A stretch of DNA of 64,000 nt from Cyclobacteriaceae bacterium YHN15. GTDB taxonomy: Bacteria > Bacteroidota > Bacteroidia > Cytophagales > Cyclobacteriaceae. The notes beneath the pieces were generated by a model, which was not told where the DNA came from, did no database searches, and saw nothing but the letters and a program-made list of their open reading frames with translations. Position 1 is the first letter of the stretch. The number at the start of each line of letters is the position of its first letter. Positions 53,446 through 63,110 of this stretch are shown here, piece by piece. A program made the position numbers and the translations under genes. The stretch is taken from contig RKQB01000011.1 of assembly GCA_003797895.1 (NCBI GenBank), forward strand, positions 62,001 through 126,000. The letters run 5' to 3'.

Positions 53446-54612
53446 ATGTTGATTTCTAGAGAAATAGTTTCTGCAATCAAGAAGATCTCCCCTAAGTATC
53501 CGATCCTTGCTCTGACCGGGCCAAGACAATCCGGAAAAACCACTTTACTTAAAAGTTTATTCCCTGATTACAGGTATGTCAGCTTGGAAAATCCAGATAA
53601 CAGGAACTTCGCAGAGTCAGATCCTAATGGGTTTTTCAAAGAATTTCATTCACGTGTCATTTTCGATGAGGTTCAGCGTGTCCCCGAATTGTTTTCCTAT
53701 ATCCAAAATATTGTTGATGACAGAAGCGGGGAAATGGGGATTTATGTCCTTTCAGGTTCGCAGAATTTCCACTTGATGCACAGCATCACCCAAAGCCTAG
53801 CCGGTAGAGTCGCAATTTTCAAATTGTTCCCATTTGATTTAAAGGAATTGAAAAATGTCGGATTAATGGGCGAGGACTATTTAAATTCGATCATTAAGGG
53901 ATTTTACCCTGCTATTTATGACAGAGATATCCCCTCAAAGGTCTTTTATTCCAATTATATTCAAACTTACATCAACAGGGACATCAGTGAACTTGTTGCC
54001 ATCAGAGACCTGAGGATTTTCCAAAACTTTCTTGCTCTGTGCGCAACAAGAGCAGGGCAATTACTTAATCTGAATGCCTTGGCCAATGAATGCGGTATCA
54101 GTCAACCTACTGCTAAAACCTGGCTTTCTGCATTGGAACAAAGCTTCATTATATTTCAACTATATCCATACCACAAAAATTTCAATAAAAGGGTAGTCAA
54201 AACTCCTAAGCTTTACTTCTATGACACCGGTTTATTGTGTCATTTGCTCAAAATCAGCAAAACAGAAAGTTTACTGACCCACCCCATAAAAGGTGCACTG
54301 TTCGAAAACATGATGATTGCCGAGTATGTAAAACAGATGCACCATCAAAGCAATCCACAGGACCTATGGTTTTGGCGGGACGCTGCAGGCAATGAAATTG
54401 ACCTTATGGTCGACAAGGGCGACCAAATAGATATCATTGAATTTAAAGCTTCACAAACAATCAAAACCCAAATGTTTGATGGGCTGTCCAAATTTGAAGA
54501 AATCTCCCAAATCAAAAACTTAAATAAATCACTGGTTTATGGAGGAACCACCTCTCAAAAAAGAAGTGCAGGAAACTTGGTTTCTTGGATGGAATTTGGA
54601 GTACCAACTTGA
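53446..54612 (+). CDS. AAA+ ATPase with DUF4143 domain
   Basis: A 388-residue protein. An AAA_14 ATPase comes first: Walker A LTGPRQSGKTTLLKSL, Walker B VIFDEVQRVPELF, sensor in YVLSGSQNFHLM. A winged-helix-like part (LNLNALANECGISQPTAKTW) leads into DUF4143, whose end has FWRDAAGNEIDLMVDKG and DIIEFKASQT, an E-D-ExK arrangement like a PD-(D/E)xK nuclease. Such genes are frequent, mobile and of unknown role in Bacteroidota and archaea. The 22-bp array lies directly upstream. Confidence 0.9.
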   Translation: MLISREIVSAIKKISPKYPILALTGPRQSGKTTLLKSLFPDYRYVSLENPDNRNFAESDPNGFFKEFHSRVIFDEVQRVPELFSYIQNIVDDRSGEMGIYVLSGSQNFHLMHSITQSLAGRVAIFKLFPFDLKELKNVGLMGEDYLNSIIKGFYPAIYDRDIPSKVFYSNYIQTYINRDISELVAIRDLRIFQNFLALCATRAGQLLNLNALANECGISQPTAKTWLSALEQSFIIFQLYPYHKNFNKRVVKTPKLYFYDTGLLCHLLKISKTESLLTHPIKGALFENMMIAEYVKQMHHQSNPQDLWFWRDAAGNEIDLMVDKGDQIDIIEFKASQTIKTQMFDGLSKFEEISQIKNLNKSLVYGGTTSQKRSAGNLVSWMEFGVPT

Positions 54613-54675
54613 CACAAGCTTTTGAATCAATTGAATCATAAACAGAAAAAATTGAAAGAATCAGATTTGGTAATT

Positions 54676-55035
54676 TTATTCCTTCCTTACATATACACTG
54701 ATCCAATCGTACTGTTTACTTTTTAAAATCATCTTCTCATCATGAAATTCTACTTGATAAATAAGGATTTGAGCTCCATGAACTTCTTCCGACTCTCCTT
54801 CTATCTCAAATACTCCAACAAATCCACTTTTCCCCTTCCTGCCCAAGAATTCTTTGGAACTTAAATCCGATTGGTAGAGTTTTCCTAAAAGCAATTCGCC
54901 CTTTTCGGAAATGCTTAAAACCAAAGGATTTTCCTGATCTATAGTCTGATAGATACCTTGAAAATTCTGGGGAAAAACAGCATGTTGCAGGGCAAAGCAC
55001 AGAAAAAACAACAACATCAAAGTTTTTGAATTCAT
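54676..55035 (-). CDS. Exported small protein, unknown family
   Basis: A 119-residue protein with a signal peptide (LMLLFFLCFALQHAVFPQ) and a beta-rich mature part (NFQGIYQTIDQENPLVLSI, FVGVFEIEGESEEVHGAQI, YDWISVYVRKE). The GxY...P-LVL-I...L-G-L pattern looks like a small lipocalin or barrel fold of about 100 residues, but I do not recognise a family. It stands alone, convergent with the ATPase gene and divergent from rnr. Confidence 0.68.
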   Translation of the reverse strand: MNSKTLMLLFFLCFALQHAVFPQNFQGIYQTIDQENPLVLSISEKGELLLGKLYQSDLSSKEFLGRKGKSGFVGVFEIEGESEEVHGAQILIYQVEFHDEKMILKSKQYDWISVYVRKE

Positions 55036-55191
55036 CTTTTTAAAGAGTAAAAATGATCATTATTCAATTAAAGCCTAAGTTAAAAAATTCATCCAATTCC
55101 AAAAGGATTTCATTAACTTTAATCACAAATAACCAGGCCCATTTCCGACATATTAAGGGCCTGAAATTAAACAATTGGAAATAAAACTTTT

Positions 55192-57387
55192 ATGGGAAGA
55201 AAATCAAATAACAGAGGCCAGCAAGGAAAGAAAACTGGGGGCAAAGTGATGGACTCGGCACAGTTGGCACGTAAAATTCTCAACTTTTTGGACAATAATT
55301 TTGGTCAGGAATTCAATGCCAAGCAGATCATCAAAAAATTGGAAATAAGGGACTCCCTTACCAAAGGTGCGGTAGAGCCGGTAATGCACAAACTGGCAGC
55401 TGCCGGATCCATATCCAAAAGTCCAAGAAATTATTTTGCTTCCATTAAGGAACCTGAATTCATAGAGGGTGAAGTGGATTTTGTCAATCCCAGGTTTGCC
55501 TACATCCGTCCAGAAGCCAAATACAATTTGGAAGAAGATATTCTCGTCAAAGAAGCGGATTTAAAGCATGCATTGGATGGAGATAAGGTCAGGGTGATGG
55601 TATATCCAAGCAAAGGAAATACTGGCAGAATAGAAGGGAAAGTCCTTGAAATCACAAAAAGACTACGGGATGAATTTGTGGGAAGGGTAGAAATATCTCC
55701 CCGTTATGCTTTTGTAATACCAGATTTCAGAAAAATGCACCATGATGTATTTGTTCATAAAGGTGATCTGAACGGTGCTGAGCACAACCAAAAGGTAGTG
55801 GTCAAAATCTCCGAATGGCGGGAAGATGACAAAAATCCCACCGGAAAGATTATACGTGTTCTGGGCAAGGCCGGTGAACATGAGGTAGAGATACACTCCA
55901 TTATGGCAGAATTCGGTTTACCTTTTGAGTACCCTAAAGAGGTGGAAGAGGAAGCCAATGCCATTCCAGCCGAAATTCCCCGTTCTGAAATCAAAAACAG
56001 AAAGGATATGCGGGAGGTACCGACTTTTACCATTGACCCCTTCGACGCCAAGGATTTTGATGATGCCATCTCCTATAGAAAGTTGGATAACGGCAATTAT
56101 GAAATCGGAGTGCATATTGCTGATGTAACTTACTATGTGAAACCCAAAACCGGTTTGGAAAGAGAAGCTTTTGACAGGGCTACTTCAGTTTATCTTGTCG
56201 ACAGGACCATCCCCATGCTTCCGGAAAGGCTGAGCAATGGTTTATGTTCTCTAAGACCCAATGAGGATAAACTGACTTTTTCCTGCGTTTTTGAAATGGA
56301 TGAAAATGCCGATGTCCTCAAGCATTGGATCGGTAGGACCGTCACCCATTCCAACCGAAGGTTTGCTTACGAAGAGGCCCAGGAAAACATAGACAATCAA
56401 GAAGGGGATTTTTTCCAGGAATTGACTCTACTCAACAGATTAGCCAAAAAACTCCGAAAGAGAAGGTTTGACAAAGGGGCAGTGAATTTTGAAACGGTGG
56501 AAGTAAAATTCAAACTGGATGAGAAAGGGACTCCTCTTGGATTGATGATCAAGGAGAGAAAGGATATCCATAAGTTGATTGAAGAATTTATGCTCCTTGC
56601 CAATCGAACCGTAGCTGAATTTATTTATGACCGTAATAAGGGAAAGGATACCTTTGTATATAGAATCCACGATAATCCGGATGCCGAACGACTGGAAACC
56701 TTTGCCAACTTTGCCAAAAAATTTGGACATGAAATAAAATTAGGAGAGGGCACAAGGGTATCCACCGCGCTTAATAAGCTGATGGATGAAATTGTCGGTA
56801 AACCCGAACAAAATGTGCTGGAACAGCTGGCAATCCGAAGTATGGCAAAGGCCAAATACACCACGGAACCCAAAGGTCACTTTGGATTGGCTTTCAAACA
56901 TTATACACACTTTACCTCCCCTATCCGAAGGTACCCGGATATGATGGTTCACCGCCTGCTTCAGCACTATTTGGACGAGGGAAAATCACCGGATGCAGAA
57001 GCTTGGGAAGAAAAGTGCCTTCATTCCTCAGATAGAGAAAAAAGAGCCGCAGATTCAGAAAGAGCTTCCATCAAATACAAACAGGTAGAATATATGGCTC
57101 TGGCCGAGGAGAAAGATTATGAGGGGATTGTCACCGGAGTAACCGAGTGGGGTGTCTATGTGGAAATCACGGAAACCAAATGTGAAGGTATGGTGAAAGT
57201 CTCCGAAATGAATGACGATTATTATGATTTTGATGAAAAAAATATGCGTCTGATTGGGACAAGAAATAAAAAAATCATCACTTTGGGAGACAAAGTCATG
57301 GTCAGGGTAGTTAACACTGATATTGACAGAAGAACTATTGATTTGGAATTTGCCGACAATGAGCCAAAACAAAAAAGACGTAAATAA
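55192..57387 (+). CDS. rnr: Ribonuclease R
   Basis: A 731-residue 3'-5' exoribonuclease that degrades structured RNA. A winged-helix N-terminus (AKQIIKKLEIRDSLTKGAV) precedes cold-shock domains (FAYIRPEAKYN, DVFVHKGDLNG), the RNB catalytic domain with the acidic site TIDPFDAKDFDDAISY and HIADVTYYV, FTSPIRRYPDMMVHRLL, and a C-terminal S1 domain (EGIVTGVTEWGVYVEITE). The lysine-rich end KQKRRK is normal. The last 29 bp overlap the start of the prenyl synthase gene in another frame. Confidence 0.96.
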   Translation: MGRKSNNRGQQGKKTGGKVMDSAQLARKILNFLDNNFGQEFNAKQIIKKLEIRDSLTKGAVEPVMHKLAAAGSISKSPRNYFASIKEPEFIEGEVDFVNPRFAYIRPEAKYNLEEDILVKEADLKHALDGDKVRVMVYPSKGNTGRIEGKVLEITKRLRDEFVGRVEISPRYAFVIPDFRKMHHDVFVHKGDLNGAEHNQKVVVKISEWREDDKNPTGKIIRVLGKAGEHEVEIHSIMAEFGLPFEYPKEVEEEANAIPAEIPRSEIKNRKDMREVPTFTIDPFDAKDFDDAISYRKLDNGNYEIGVHIADVTYYVKPKTGLEREAFDRATSVYLVDRTIPMLPERLSNGLCSLRPNEDKLTFSCVFEMDENADVLKHWIGRTVTHSNRRFAYEEAQENIDNQEGDFFQELTLLNRLAKKLRKRRFDKGAVNFETVEVKFKLDEKGTPLGLMIKERKDIHKLIEEFMLLANRTVAEFIYDRNKGKDTFVYRIHDNPDAERLETFANFAKKFGHEIKLGEGTRVSTALNKLMDEIVGKPEQNVLEQLAIRSMAKAKYTTEPKGHFGLAFKHYTHFTSPIRRYPDMMVHRLLQHYLDEGKSPDAEAWEEKCLHSSDREKRAADSERASIKYKQVEYMALAEEKDYEGIVTGVTEWGVYVEITETKCEGMVKVSEMNDDYYDFDEKNMRLIGTRNKKIITLGDKVMVRVVNTDIDRRTIDLEFADNEPKQKRRK

Positions 57388-58348
57388 AATTTTACTGGAT
57401 TTAGAAAACCATATCCAAGGGTATTCTTACGGAGAATCGCCCATGGAACTTTACCAACCCATTTCCTACCTGATGAGTTTAGGGGGAAAAAGGATACGCC
57501 CTTTGCTTACCTTAATGGCTTATTCTCTGTATAATGACGATTATGTACAGATTCTGACGCCGGCGATGGCCGTGGAAGTGTTTCATAATTTCACCCTGAT
57601 GCACGACGATATCATGGATGATGCCCCTTTGAGAAGGGGGAATGCTACGGTTCATGAAAAATGGAATGCAAATACGGCCATTTTATCGGGTGATGTGATG
57701 TTGGTCAAAGCCTATGATATGCTGTTGGAGATCAACCCCAGCAAACTTCCTGAATGCCTCCGGCTTTTTAACAAAACTGCGGCAGAGGTATGTGAAGGCC
57801 AACAGCATGACATGAATTTTGAAACCCAAGATACCGTCTCAGAAGATGCCTATATTGACATGATCCGGCAAAAGACGGCTGTACTTCTTGGATTTGCGCT
57901 ACAATTTGGGGCTATTTTGGCCGATGCACCTGAGACTGAGATACAAAACCTGTATGATTTTGGAGTTAACATAGGCATAGGCTTTCAGTTGAAGGATGAT
58001 TTATTGGATGTTTATGCCGATAAATCAAAATTTGGTAAACAGGTAGGCGGGGATATCATTTCCAACAAAAAAACCTTCTTACTTCTAAAAGCCAAAGAAT
58101 TGGCTAAGGGAAAGGATAAGACTGAATTGGAAAAATGGATTGCAGCGAAAGAATTTGACAAAGAAGAGAAAGTCAATGCAGTTACTGCCATCTATGACGG
58201 GATAGGGATCAAAGAACTGACAGAAGCCAAAATGCAGGAGTATTTTGATAAGGGTTTTGCCCAGTATGCAACATTGAAGGTTCCAAACCATGACACCTAT
58301 CAAGCCTTATTAAAATTGACCCAAAACTTGGTCAATAGAGAAAAATAA
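57359..58348 (+). CDS. Polyprenyl (all-trans) diphosphate synthase
   Basis: About 329 residues from ATG 57359. First Asp-rich motif FTLMHDDIMDDAPLRRG, then GDVMLVKAY and the second motif FQLKDDLLDVYADKSKFG. It is of the chain-elongating type that makes the C40-class or shorter isoprenoid tails for quinones; chain length cannot be read surely. The ATG gives SQNKKDVNKIL and is preferred over the ORF start 36 bp upstream. It overlaps rnr by 29 bp and is 9 bp before the rhomboid gene, giving an rnr-synthase-rhomboid transcript. Confidence 0.92.
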   Translation: MSQNKKDVNKILLDLENHIQGYSYGESPMELYQPISYLMSLGGKRIRPLLTLMAYSLYNDDYVQILTPAMAVEVFHNFTLMHDDIMDDAPLRRGNATVHEKWNANTAILSGDVMLVKAYDMLLEINPSKLPECLRLFNKTAAEVCEGQQHDMNFETQDTVSEDAYIDMIRQKTAVLLGFALQFGAILADAPETEIQNLYDFGVNIGIGFQLKDDLLDVYADKSKFGKQVGGDIISNKKTFLLLKAKELAKGKDKTELEKWIAAKEFDKEEKVNAVTAIYDGIGIKELTEAKMQEYFDKGFAQYATLKVPNHDTYQALLKLTQNLVNREK

Positions 58349-58357
58349 AACTTTTAA

Positions 58358-58987
58358 ATGGATTTAACAGCCACTATTATATTAATAGGTATTACCGTAT
58401 TGACCTCTTACCAGGCCTGGAAAAAACCTGATCTATTGGAAAGGTGGATGTTTACCCCCTACCTGATCCAATCAAAAGGTCAATGGGACAGGTTTGTCCT
58501 GTCCGGATTTATTCACAAAGACAACATCCATCTCCTTTTCAACATGTTTACCTTTTTCTTTTTTGGTAGGGTAGTTGAAATGTTTCTAACATACAGGTTA
58601 GGCACAGGTCTTGGATTGGTTGTTTATGTAGTCTTTTATTTTGGAGCCATAATAGTGGCCGATATTCCAACCTATCTTAAGCACAAAGCAAATTACCGAT
58701 ACCGGGCTTTGGGTGCATCCGGAGGCGTAGCCGCCACGGTTTTTGGAAGTATTGTAATTATGCCCTTGTCCGATATTTGTCTCTTCGGAATCATATGTCT
58801 TCCGGGGTTTGTTTTGGGTCTACTATTTTTGATTTATACCTACGTACAGTCCAAAAAAGGAGATGACGGAATCAACCATAGCGCTCATTTATATGGGGCA
58901 ATTTTCGGCATTGTGTTTGTCCTGATTATCTCTCCGCAAAGCGGGTTGAACTTTATTGAACAAATAAAAAGTTTTAGGCCATTCTAA
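58358..58987 (+). CDS. Rhomboid family intramembrane serine protease
   Basis: A 209-residue protein with about six helices. The catalytic Ser is in LGASGGVAATVFG (GASG) and the His in INHSAHLYGAIFG. The N-terminal loop HKDNIHLLFNMFTFFFFG has the HxxxN oxyanion elements. It cleaves within or near membrane helices; the substrate is unknown. The gap after it holds an imperfect inverted repeat before the convergent HPF-like gene. Confidence 0.88.
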   Translation: MDLTATIILIGITVLTSYQAWKKPDLLERWMFTPYLIQSKGQWDRFVLSGFIHKDNIHLLFNMFTFFFFGRVVEMFLTYRLGTGLGLVVYVVFYFGAIIVADIPTYLKHKANYRYRALGASGGVAATVFGSIVIMPLSDICLFGIICLPGFVLGLLFLIYTYVQSKKGDDGINHSAHLYGAIFGIVFVLIISPQSGLNFIEQIKSFRPF

Positions 58988-59050
58988 TTATTTCCTATAA
59001 AATCGAGGAACTGAGATTTCAGTCTTAAAAATTTCAGCTCAACAATAACT

Positions 59051-59142
59051 AGATATTAAGATATTGGATATTAATAGATATTTGATTTGTGTAGTTTTTA
59101 ACCAAAATATCCATAAATATCCAATATCTATAAATATCCTAT
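59051..59142. repeat. Imperfect inverted repeat of GATATTGGATATT units
   Basis: The left arm (59051-59084) holds AGATATT and GGATATT units and the right arm (59105-59142) holds their complement, matching over about 30 of 35 positions around a 20-nt loop. It lies between the 3' ends of the rhomboid and HPF-like genes and could act as a shared transcript end. Its units match the GGATATTGG repeats at 51 and 53 kb. Confidence 0.7.
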
Positions 59143-59190
59143 ACTTGAAATAGGCATTAAAATTTGATTTAGGGATCAACCCTAAAATCC

Positions 59191-59502
59191 CTACTTATCC
59201 TTTTGTAATTGACGAATATTTTTATCCGTAACGCTTCTCAGCATGGTATTCCATCTGTCCTTGCCCCTTTCTTCGGAATAAACATCGGGACCTGGAATGC
59301 CAACTCTCATTCCAAGAATTCTTTCTGCTGTTTTCCCTTTACCGGAAACATTAAAATATAAATCAACTGCATTGATATTTTCCGTAAACCGGGAAATTTT
59401 ATCTATGGCTTTTCGAATCTGCAACTGTAATCCCTCAGGAAGGTCCACCTGTGGGGCTTGAACATCAATTTTTATTCCTTTGTAATTCTCGGTGTAATTC
59501 AT
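59191..59502 (-). CDS. HPF/RaiA-like ribosome-associated protein
   Basis: A 103-residue protein of the S30AE fold. It has KIDVQAPQVDLPEGLQLQIRKAID, then VDLYFNVSGKGKTAERILGMRV and DVYSEERGKDRWNTMLRSVTDKNIRQLQ. The pattern fits the short family that binds the 30S subunit and stabilises idle ribosomes, but the usual basic C-terminal helix is short. It is a single gene. The region upstream holds a palindrome cluster. Confidence 0.82.
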   Translation of the reverse strand: MNYTENYKGIKIDVQAPQVDLPEGLQLQIRKAIDKISRFTENINAVDLYFNVSGKGKTAERILGMRVGIPGPDVYSEERGKDRWNTMLRSVTDKNIRQLQKDK

Positions 59503-59958
59503 AGTAATATCCTGGATTTCTAGCTAATTTGATAAGATAAATATTTTTAATTATTGGTGGCTAAATTTCCTTTCTAAAACATTCTAAACCTAATCAAAAA
59601 ATGATTTTTTTTGCATCAAGCAGTTTATTGAACGGTCAAAAAATCAGTTTTTATCTTATTGCCATTCAAATTCTAAAATGCAGAAACAATTTTGTCCATT
59701 TCTCCCGCTGGTTGGGATTTGAAATCCCAAATCTGAAAAGTTCAACCCCCGAGAATTGGGGGGTCGAACTATTAATAACCCCGGGGATTGTCACCCGAGG
59801 ATAAAAAACGATGGATGTCAGGTCAACCCTGAAAGGGTTGAATATATTTTTAAGAACAAATTTCATCTCAACATATAACAGAACATCGCCTTTACTTCCT
59901 TGGACATGGGTTGCAATCCATTCACCCAAGTTCAATTTTTTTGAAGAAATTTTACTTA
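59503..59958. repeat. Diverged palindrome cluster (REP-like) in a 456-bp gene-free gap
   Basis: Short GC-rich palindromes lie at 59707-59842. In order they are TTGGGATTTGAAATCCCAA, the phrase CTGAAAAGTTCAACCCCC with GGGGGGTCGAA, CCCCGGGG...CACCCGAGGATAAA, and AACCCTGAAAGGGTT. The same order and several of the same words recur at 63397-64000, so this is an older copy. No ORF with a family signature lies in this gap, and no clear promoter for the HPF-like gene was seen. Confidence 0.7.
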
Positions 59959-60600
59959 CTATTTAAGAACTTCCTGGAATTCTTTTAGACCTTTTTCGGT
60001 CAGGTATGGGAAAAAGCATCCCAAAATCCCATTTAAATAAATAGGCTTCATTTCAGCAAATGGTTTTGTATTATGGTAGATTTCAAAGCTGATTACCCAG
60101 GTTGTAAATAAATTTACATACTGAAAACTGAAAACCTCAAATTTTTCGGGTTGAAGGATTTCATTTTTTACCAATCCTGCATCAACGAGCGGTAAGATAC
60201 TCAACCGAACCTGTTCGAAATTCGATTTATAACTTTCGGTTACCCTTTCATGGATTTCTTTTTGACCGCTGTTGACAGATGATACATAAATGATAGCACT
60301 CCTATATTCATATTGTAAATCCATTATAGCCGAACAAATTGAACCCAGCAGCCTAAAACCTTGGAGATCCTTGACTTCGAAATTTGAAAGCAGACTTTCA
60401 AACTGTTGGTCATAATCTTTTGAGATTGCTATAAACAGATCATCTTTTGTGGGGAAATAGTTGGTGATTTTTCCCTTAGAAAGATTTAAAATGGTGGCCA
60501 GCTGGTTTAATGTCAGATTCAGACCATTCGAATTATAAACTTTCCGGGCTTCTGTTATTATTTTTTGGCGCATCACTACACCTTTTTGATAATTTGCCAT
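59959..60600 (-). CDS. TetR family transcriptional regulator
   Basis: A 213-residue repressor-like protein. The N-terminal HTH is LTLNQLATILNLSKGKITNYF followed by PTKDDLFIAISKDYD; the C-terminal ligand-binding part is helical and not recognisable by sequence. It is divergent from the sulfatase gene, with 155 bp between the starts, and likely controls that pair and itself. The ligand cannot be told. A start further in (MRQKIITEARKVY) is possible. Confidence 0.85.
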   Translation of the reverse strand: MANYQKGVVMRQKIITEARKVYNSNGLNLTLNQLATILNLSKGKITNYFPTKDDLFIAISKDYDQQFESLLSNFEVKDLQGFRLLGSICSAIMDLQYEYRSAIIYVSSVNSGQKEIHERVTESYKSNFEQVRLSILPLVDAGLVKNEILQPEKFEVFSFQYVNLFTTWVISFEIYHNTKPFAEMKPIYLNGILGCFFPYLTEKGLKEFQEVLK

Positions 60601-60755
60601 TGAATTAAAAACAAAATTTTTTTTTGAATTGGAATGTTTTAATTTTAGATGATTTTCAACCTTTACATGATTCCATCTCCCAAACTGAAATTTCCAGAAT
60701 TTAGTGATGATTCTATAAAATTTGTGTTCGCAAATCTAACTCCATATACACTTTT

Positions 60756-62276
60756 ATGAAAAAGTTATTTGTTTTCCTTTTCCTTTTTATAGGAACGGTT
60801 TCCCTAGCCCAAAAACAAATTCAACAAGCAAAATCCAACAAGCCAAATATCCTCCTCATTTGTACAGATGATGTCGGGATCTGGAATGTGGGTGCTTATA
60901 GTCACGGCATGATGGTTCCAACCCCAAATATTGACAGGTTAGCCAAAGAAGGGATGCTTTTTACAGACCATTATGCTGCTCCTACCTGTACGCCCGGTAG
61001 GGCCATGTTGATCACAGGTCAGTTGCCTATCAGAACAGGGCTTACTACAGTTGGAATGGCCGGTTCACCGATTGGTCTTAGCGATAAAGATCCGACATTG
61101 GCAGAAGTCCTGAAACCGCTTGGCTACCGAACAGGCCAATTTGGGAAAAACCACTTGGGAGATAGAAATGAACATTTGCCTACAGTTCATGGCTTTGATG
61201 AATTCTATGGAAACCTATACCATCTCAATACAGAGGAGGAGCCTTTTTTAGAAGCTTGGCCAAAAGATCCCGGATTTGACCAGCGCTATAGACCTCGTGG
61301 TGTACTTGATTGCAAAGCCACTGAAGTGGATGACCCTACCATTGATGACCGATTCGGCAAAGTCGGGAAGCAGACCATCAAAGATACAGGTCCTCTGGAT
61401 CCCAAAAGAATGGAAACTGTAGATGACGAATTCAATGACCGGGCGATTGATTTTATGGAGCGGGCAGTGAAAGCCGGAGATCCATTTTTTATATGGCACA
61501 ATCCAACTAGAATGCATATCTATACCCATTTGAGACCTGCCCACCAAAATCTGGCAGCACCCTATTCCTCAGAATTTGATGTGTTTGGCAGTGGTATGAT
61601 GGAATTGGATATGATGATCGGCACCCTTCTGAAAAAACTGGAAGACTTGGGAGTAGCTGACAATACGATTGTGATATTCACGGCAGATAATGGTGCGATG
61701 GTGGATTGGTATCCCGATGCAGGTACTACACCCTACAGAGGAGAGAAAGCCACTACTTGGGAAGGTGGGGTAAGAGTTCCCATGTTGATCAGATGGCCTG
61801 CCAAGATTAAAGCTGGTTCTGTTTCAAATGGCATACAAGACCACACAGACCTGTTTACTACGCTTGCAGCGGCAGCAGGAATTGATGACGTCGCCGAAAA
61901 ATTAAAAGAAAGCCATAAGGTTTATATAGATGGCGTCAATAATCTGGCTCATTGGACATCTTTAGCACCTTCCAAGCGGTATTTTGAGATTTATTATAAT
62001 GAAAAAGAATTGGCCGCTGTCAGGATAGGTCCCTGGAAGTCACACATGCTTCAGCGGGAAGGGTTTTTTGACTACAATAAGCCAAGTGCTCTTTTGTTCA
62101 ATTTAAGATCAGATCCTTTTGAGCGGCACGACCAATGGAAATCACGTGATGTAGCCATGAAATTAGGGGTAGCGTGGGGAGGACAAGTTCAGGACATCTT
62201 AGCTGAGCATTTAAAAACCCTTGAACAGTATCCACCGAGGCAAGAAGGAGGTACACTTCGGATGGGTGAAAATTAG
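60756..62276 (+). CDS. Exported type I sulfatase (arylsulfatase)
   Basis: A 506-residue enzyme with signal peptide (MKKLFVFLFLFIGTVSLAQ). The metal Asp pair is in ILLICTDDVGIW, and the formylglycine motif is CTPGR (Cys78-Arg82), so it needs a maturase encoded elsewhere. Further marks are GKNHLGDRNE and IFTADNGA with the metal Asp and Asn. It would cleave sulfate esters from algal or host polysaccharides or lipids in the periplasm. It is followed by an outer-membrane barrel gene and faces a TetR gene. Confidence 0.92.
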   Translation: MKKLFVFLFLFIGTVSLAQKQIQQAKSNKPNILLICTDDVGIWNVGAYSHGMMVPTPNIDRLAKEGMLFTDHYAAPTCTPGRAMLITGQLPIRTGLTTVGMAGSPIGLSDKDPTLAEVLKPLGYRTGQFGKNHLGDRNEHLPTVHGFDEFYGNLYHLNTEEEPFLEAWPKDPGFDQRYRPRGVLDCKATEVDDPTIDDRFGKVGKQTIKDTGPLDPKRMETVDDEFNDRAIDFMERAVKAGDPFFIWHNPTRMHIYTHLRPAHQNLAAPYSSEFDVFGSGMMELDMMIGTLLKKLEDLGVADNTIVIFTADNGAMVDWYPDAGTTPYRGEKATTWEGGVRVPMLIRWPAKIKAGSVSNGIQDHTDLFTTLAAAAGIDDVAEKLKESHKVYIDGVNNLAHWTSLAPSKRYFEIYYNEKELAAVRIGPWKSHMLQREGFFDYNKPSALLFNLRSDPFERHDQWKSRDVAMKLGVAWGGQVQDILAEHLKTLEQYPPRQEGGTLRMGEN

Positions 62277-62340
62277 AAAGGGAAATCCCTTTATTGTAAA
62301 AAAGGTTCATTTACCTTGCTTAAAGCTTTTCTAGAACTAA

Positions 62341-63108
62341 ATGAAAAAATCTTTATTCATCCTATTTCTCATTTTTACTGTAACCAAAACCTTTGCCCAA
62401 ACAGAAGTCGATTCAATCAAACTTGAACAAATCCGACGCGAATCAGGGGTAGATCCAACAAGGGTTCAGACCAGATTGGGGTATTCAATCATGGTATTTG
62501 ACCAGGAATCCTACCTAGCACAACTAAACAACAGGTTTTCTTTGAATTTGGGCGTAAACCGCTGGAGTATCAATATGAAATATGATGTTGTTACAAAATC
62601 ACCAATAGCACCGGGTGAAGGATTTACAACTGGATCAGGAGATATCCGGTTTACAGTCCTGAATGCTTTTTATGTGGAAGGGAAACATGCCTTGGCAGGT
62701 TCAGCAGAGTTTTCTATCCCTACAGGTAAACAGGGTTTTGGTTCACAATATTTTTCAGTTACTCCCTCAATTACTTATTCCTATACAATCCAGCCCAGTC
62801 TATTTTTTGCTGTTCAGCCCCAATATTCATTTCAATTGTTAAAGGACCCGATTTACCCTGACTTAAAAGTGATTACAGTCCGTGCTTTCTTGGCGAAATT
62901 TACAAAGGCAGGTTACTTTTTTGTTTTTGAGCCTAGACCGGTTTTCGACTTGGTCAATGACAAATTTGACCTGATTCTTTCACCAATTATGGGAAAGGCA
63001 ATTGGAGGAGGCTACAACCTTATATTATTGACAGAAATTCCGACAACAGATTCAACCATTAAAACCCGCGGGATCTTGTATCAATTTGGTTTTAATAAAA
63101 ACTTTTGA
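62341..63108 (+). CDS. Outer-membrane beta-barrel protein, transporter-like
   Basis: A 255-residue protein with signal peptide (LFILFLIFTVTKTFAQ) and an alternating strand pattern ending in ILYQFGFNKNF with a terminal Phe, as in outer-membrane barrels. Segments such as GDIRFTVLNAFYVEG and SAEFSIPTGKQGFGSQ resemble the MetA/phenol-degradation-type transporter barrels. It is 64 bp after the sulfatase and probably in the same transcript, so it may carry a sulfated or desulfated product. The assignment is by fold only. Confidence 0.72.
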   Translation: MKKSLFILFLIFTVTKTFAQTEVDSIKLEQIRRESGVDPTRVQTRLGYSIMVFDQESYLAQLNNRFSLNLGVNRWSINMKYDVVTKSPIAPGEGFTTGSGDIRFTVLNAFYVEGKHALAGSAEFSIPTGKQGFGSQYFSVTPSITYSYTIQPSLFFAVQPQYSFQLLKDPIYPDLKVITVRAFLAKFTKAGYFFVFEPRPVFDLVNDKFDLILSPIMGKAIGGGYNLILLTEIPTTDSTIKTRGILYQFGFNKNF

Positions 63109-63110
63109 GA

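Noticed and set aside
62277..62292. Perfect palindrome AAAGGGA-AA-TCCCTTT after the sulfatase stop as a terminator
   Set aside because: It lacks a T tract beyond the stem, and the next gene starts 49 bp later, so a terminator is not supported.
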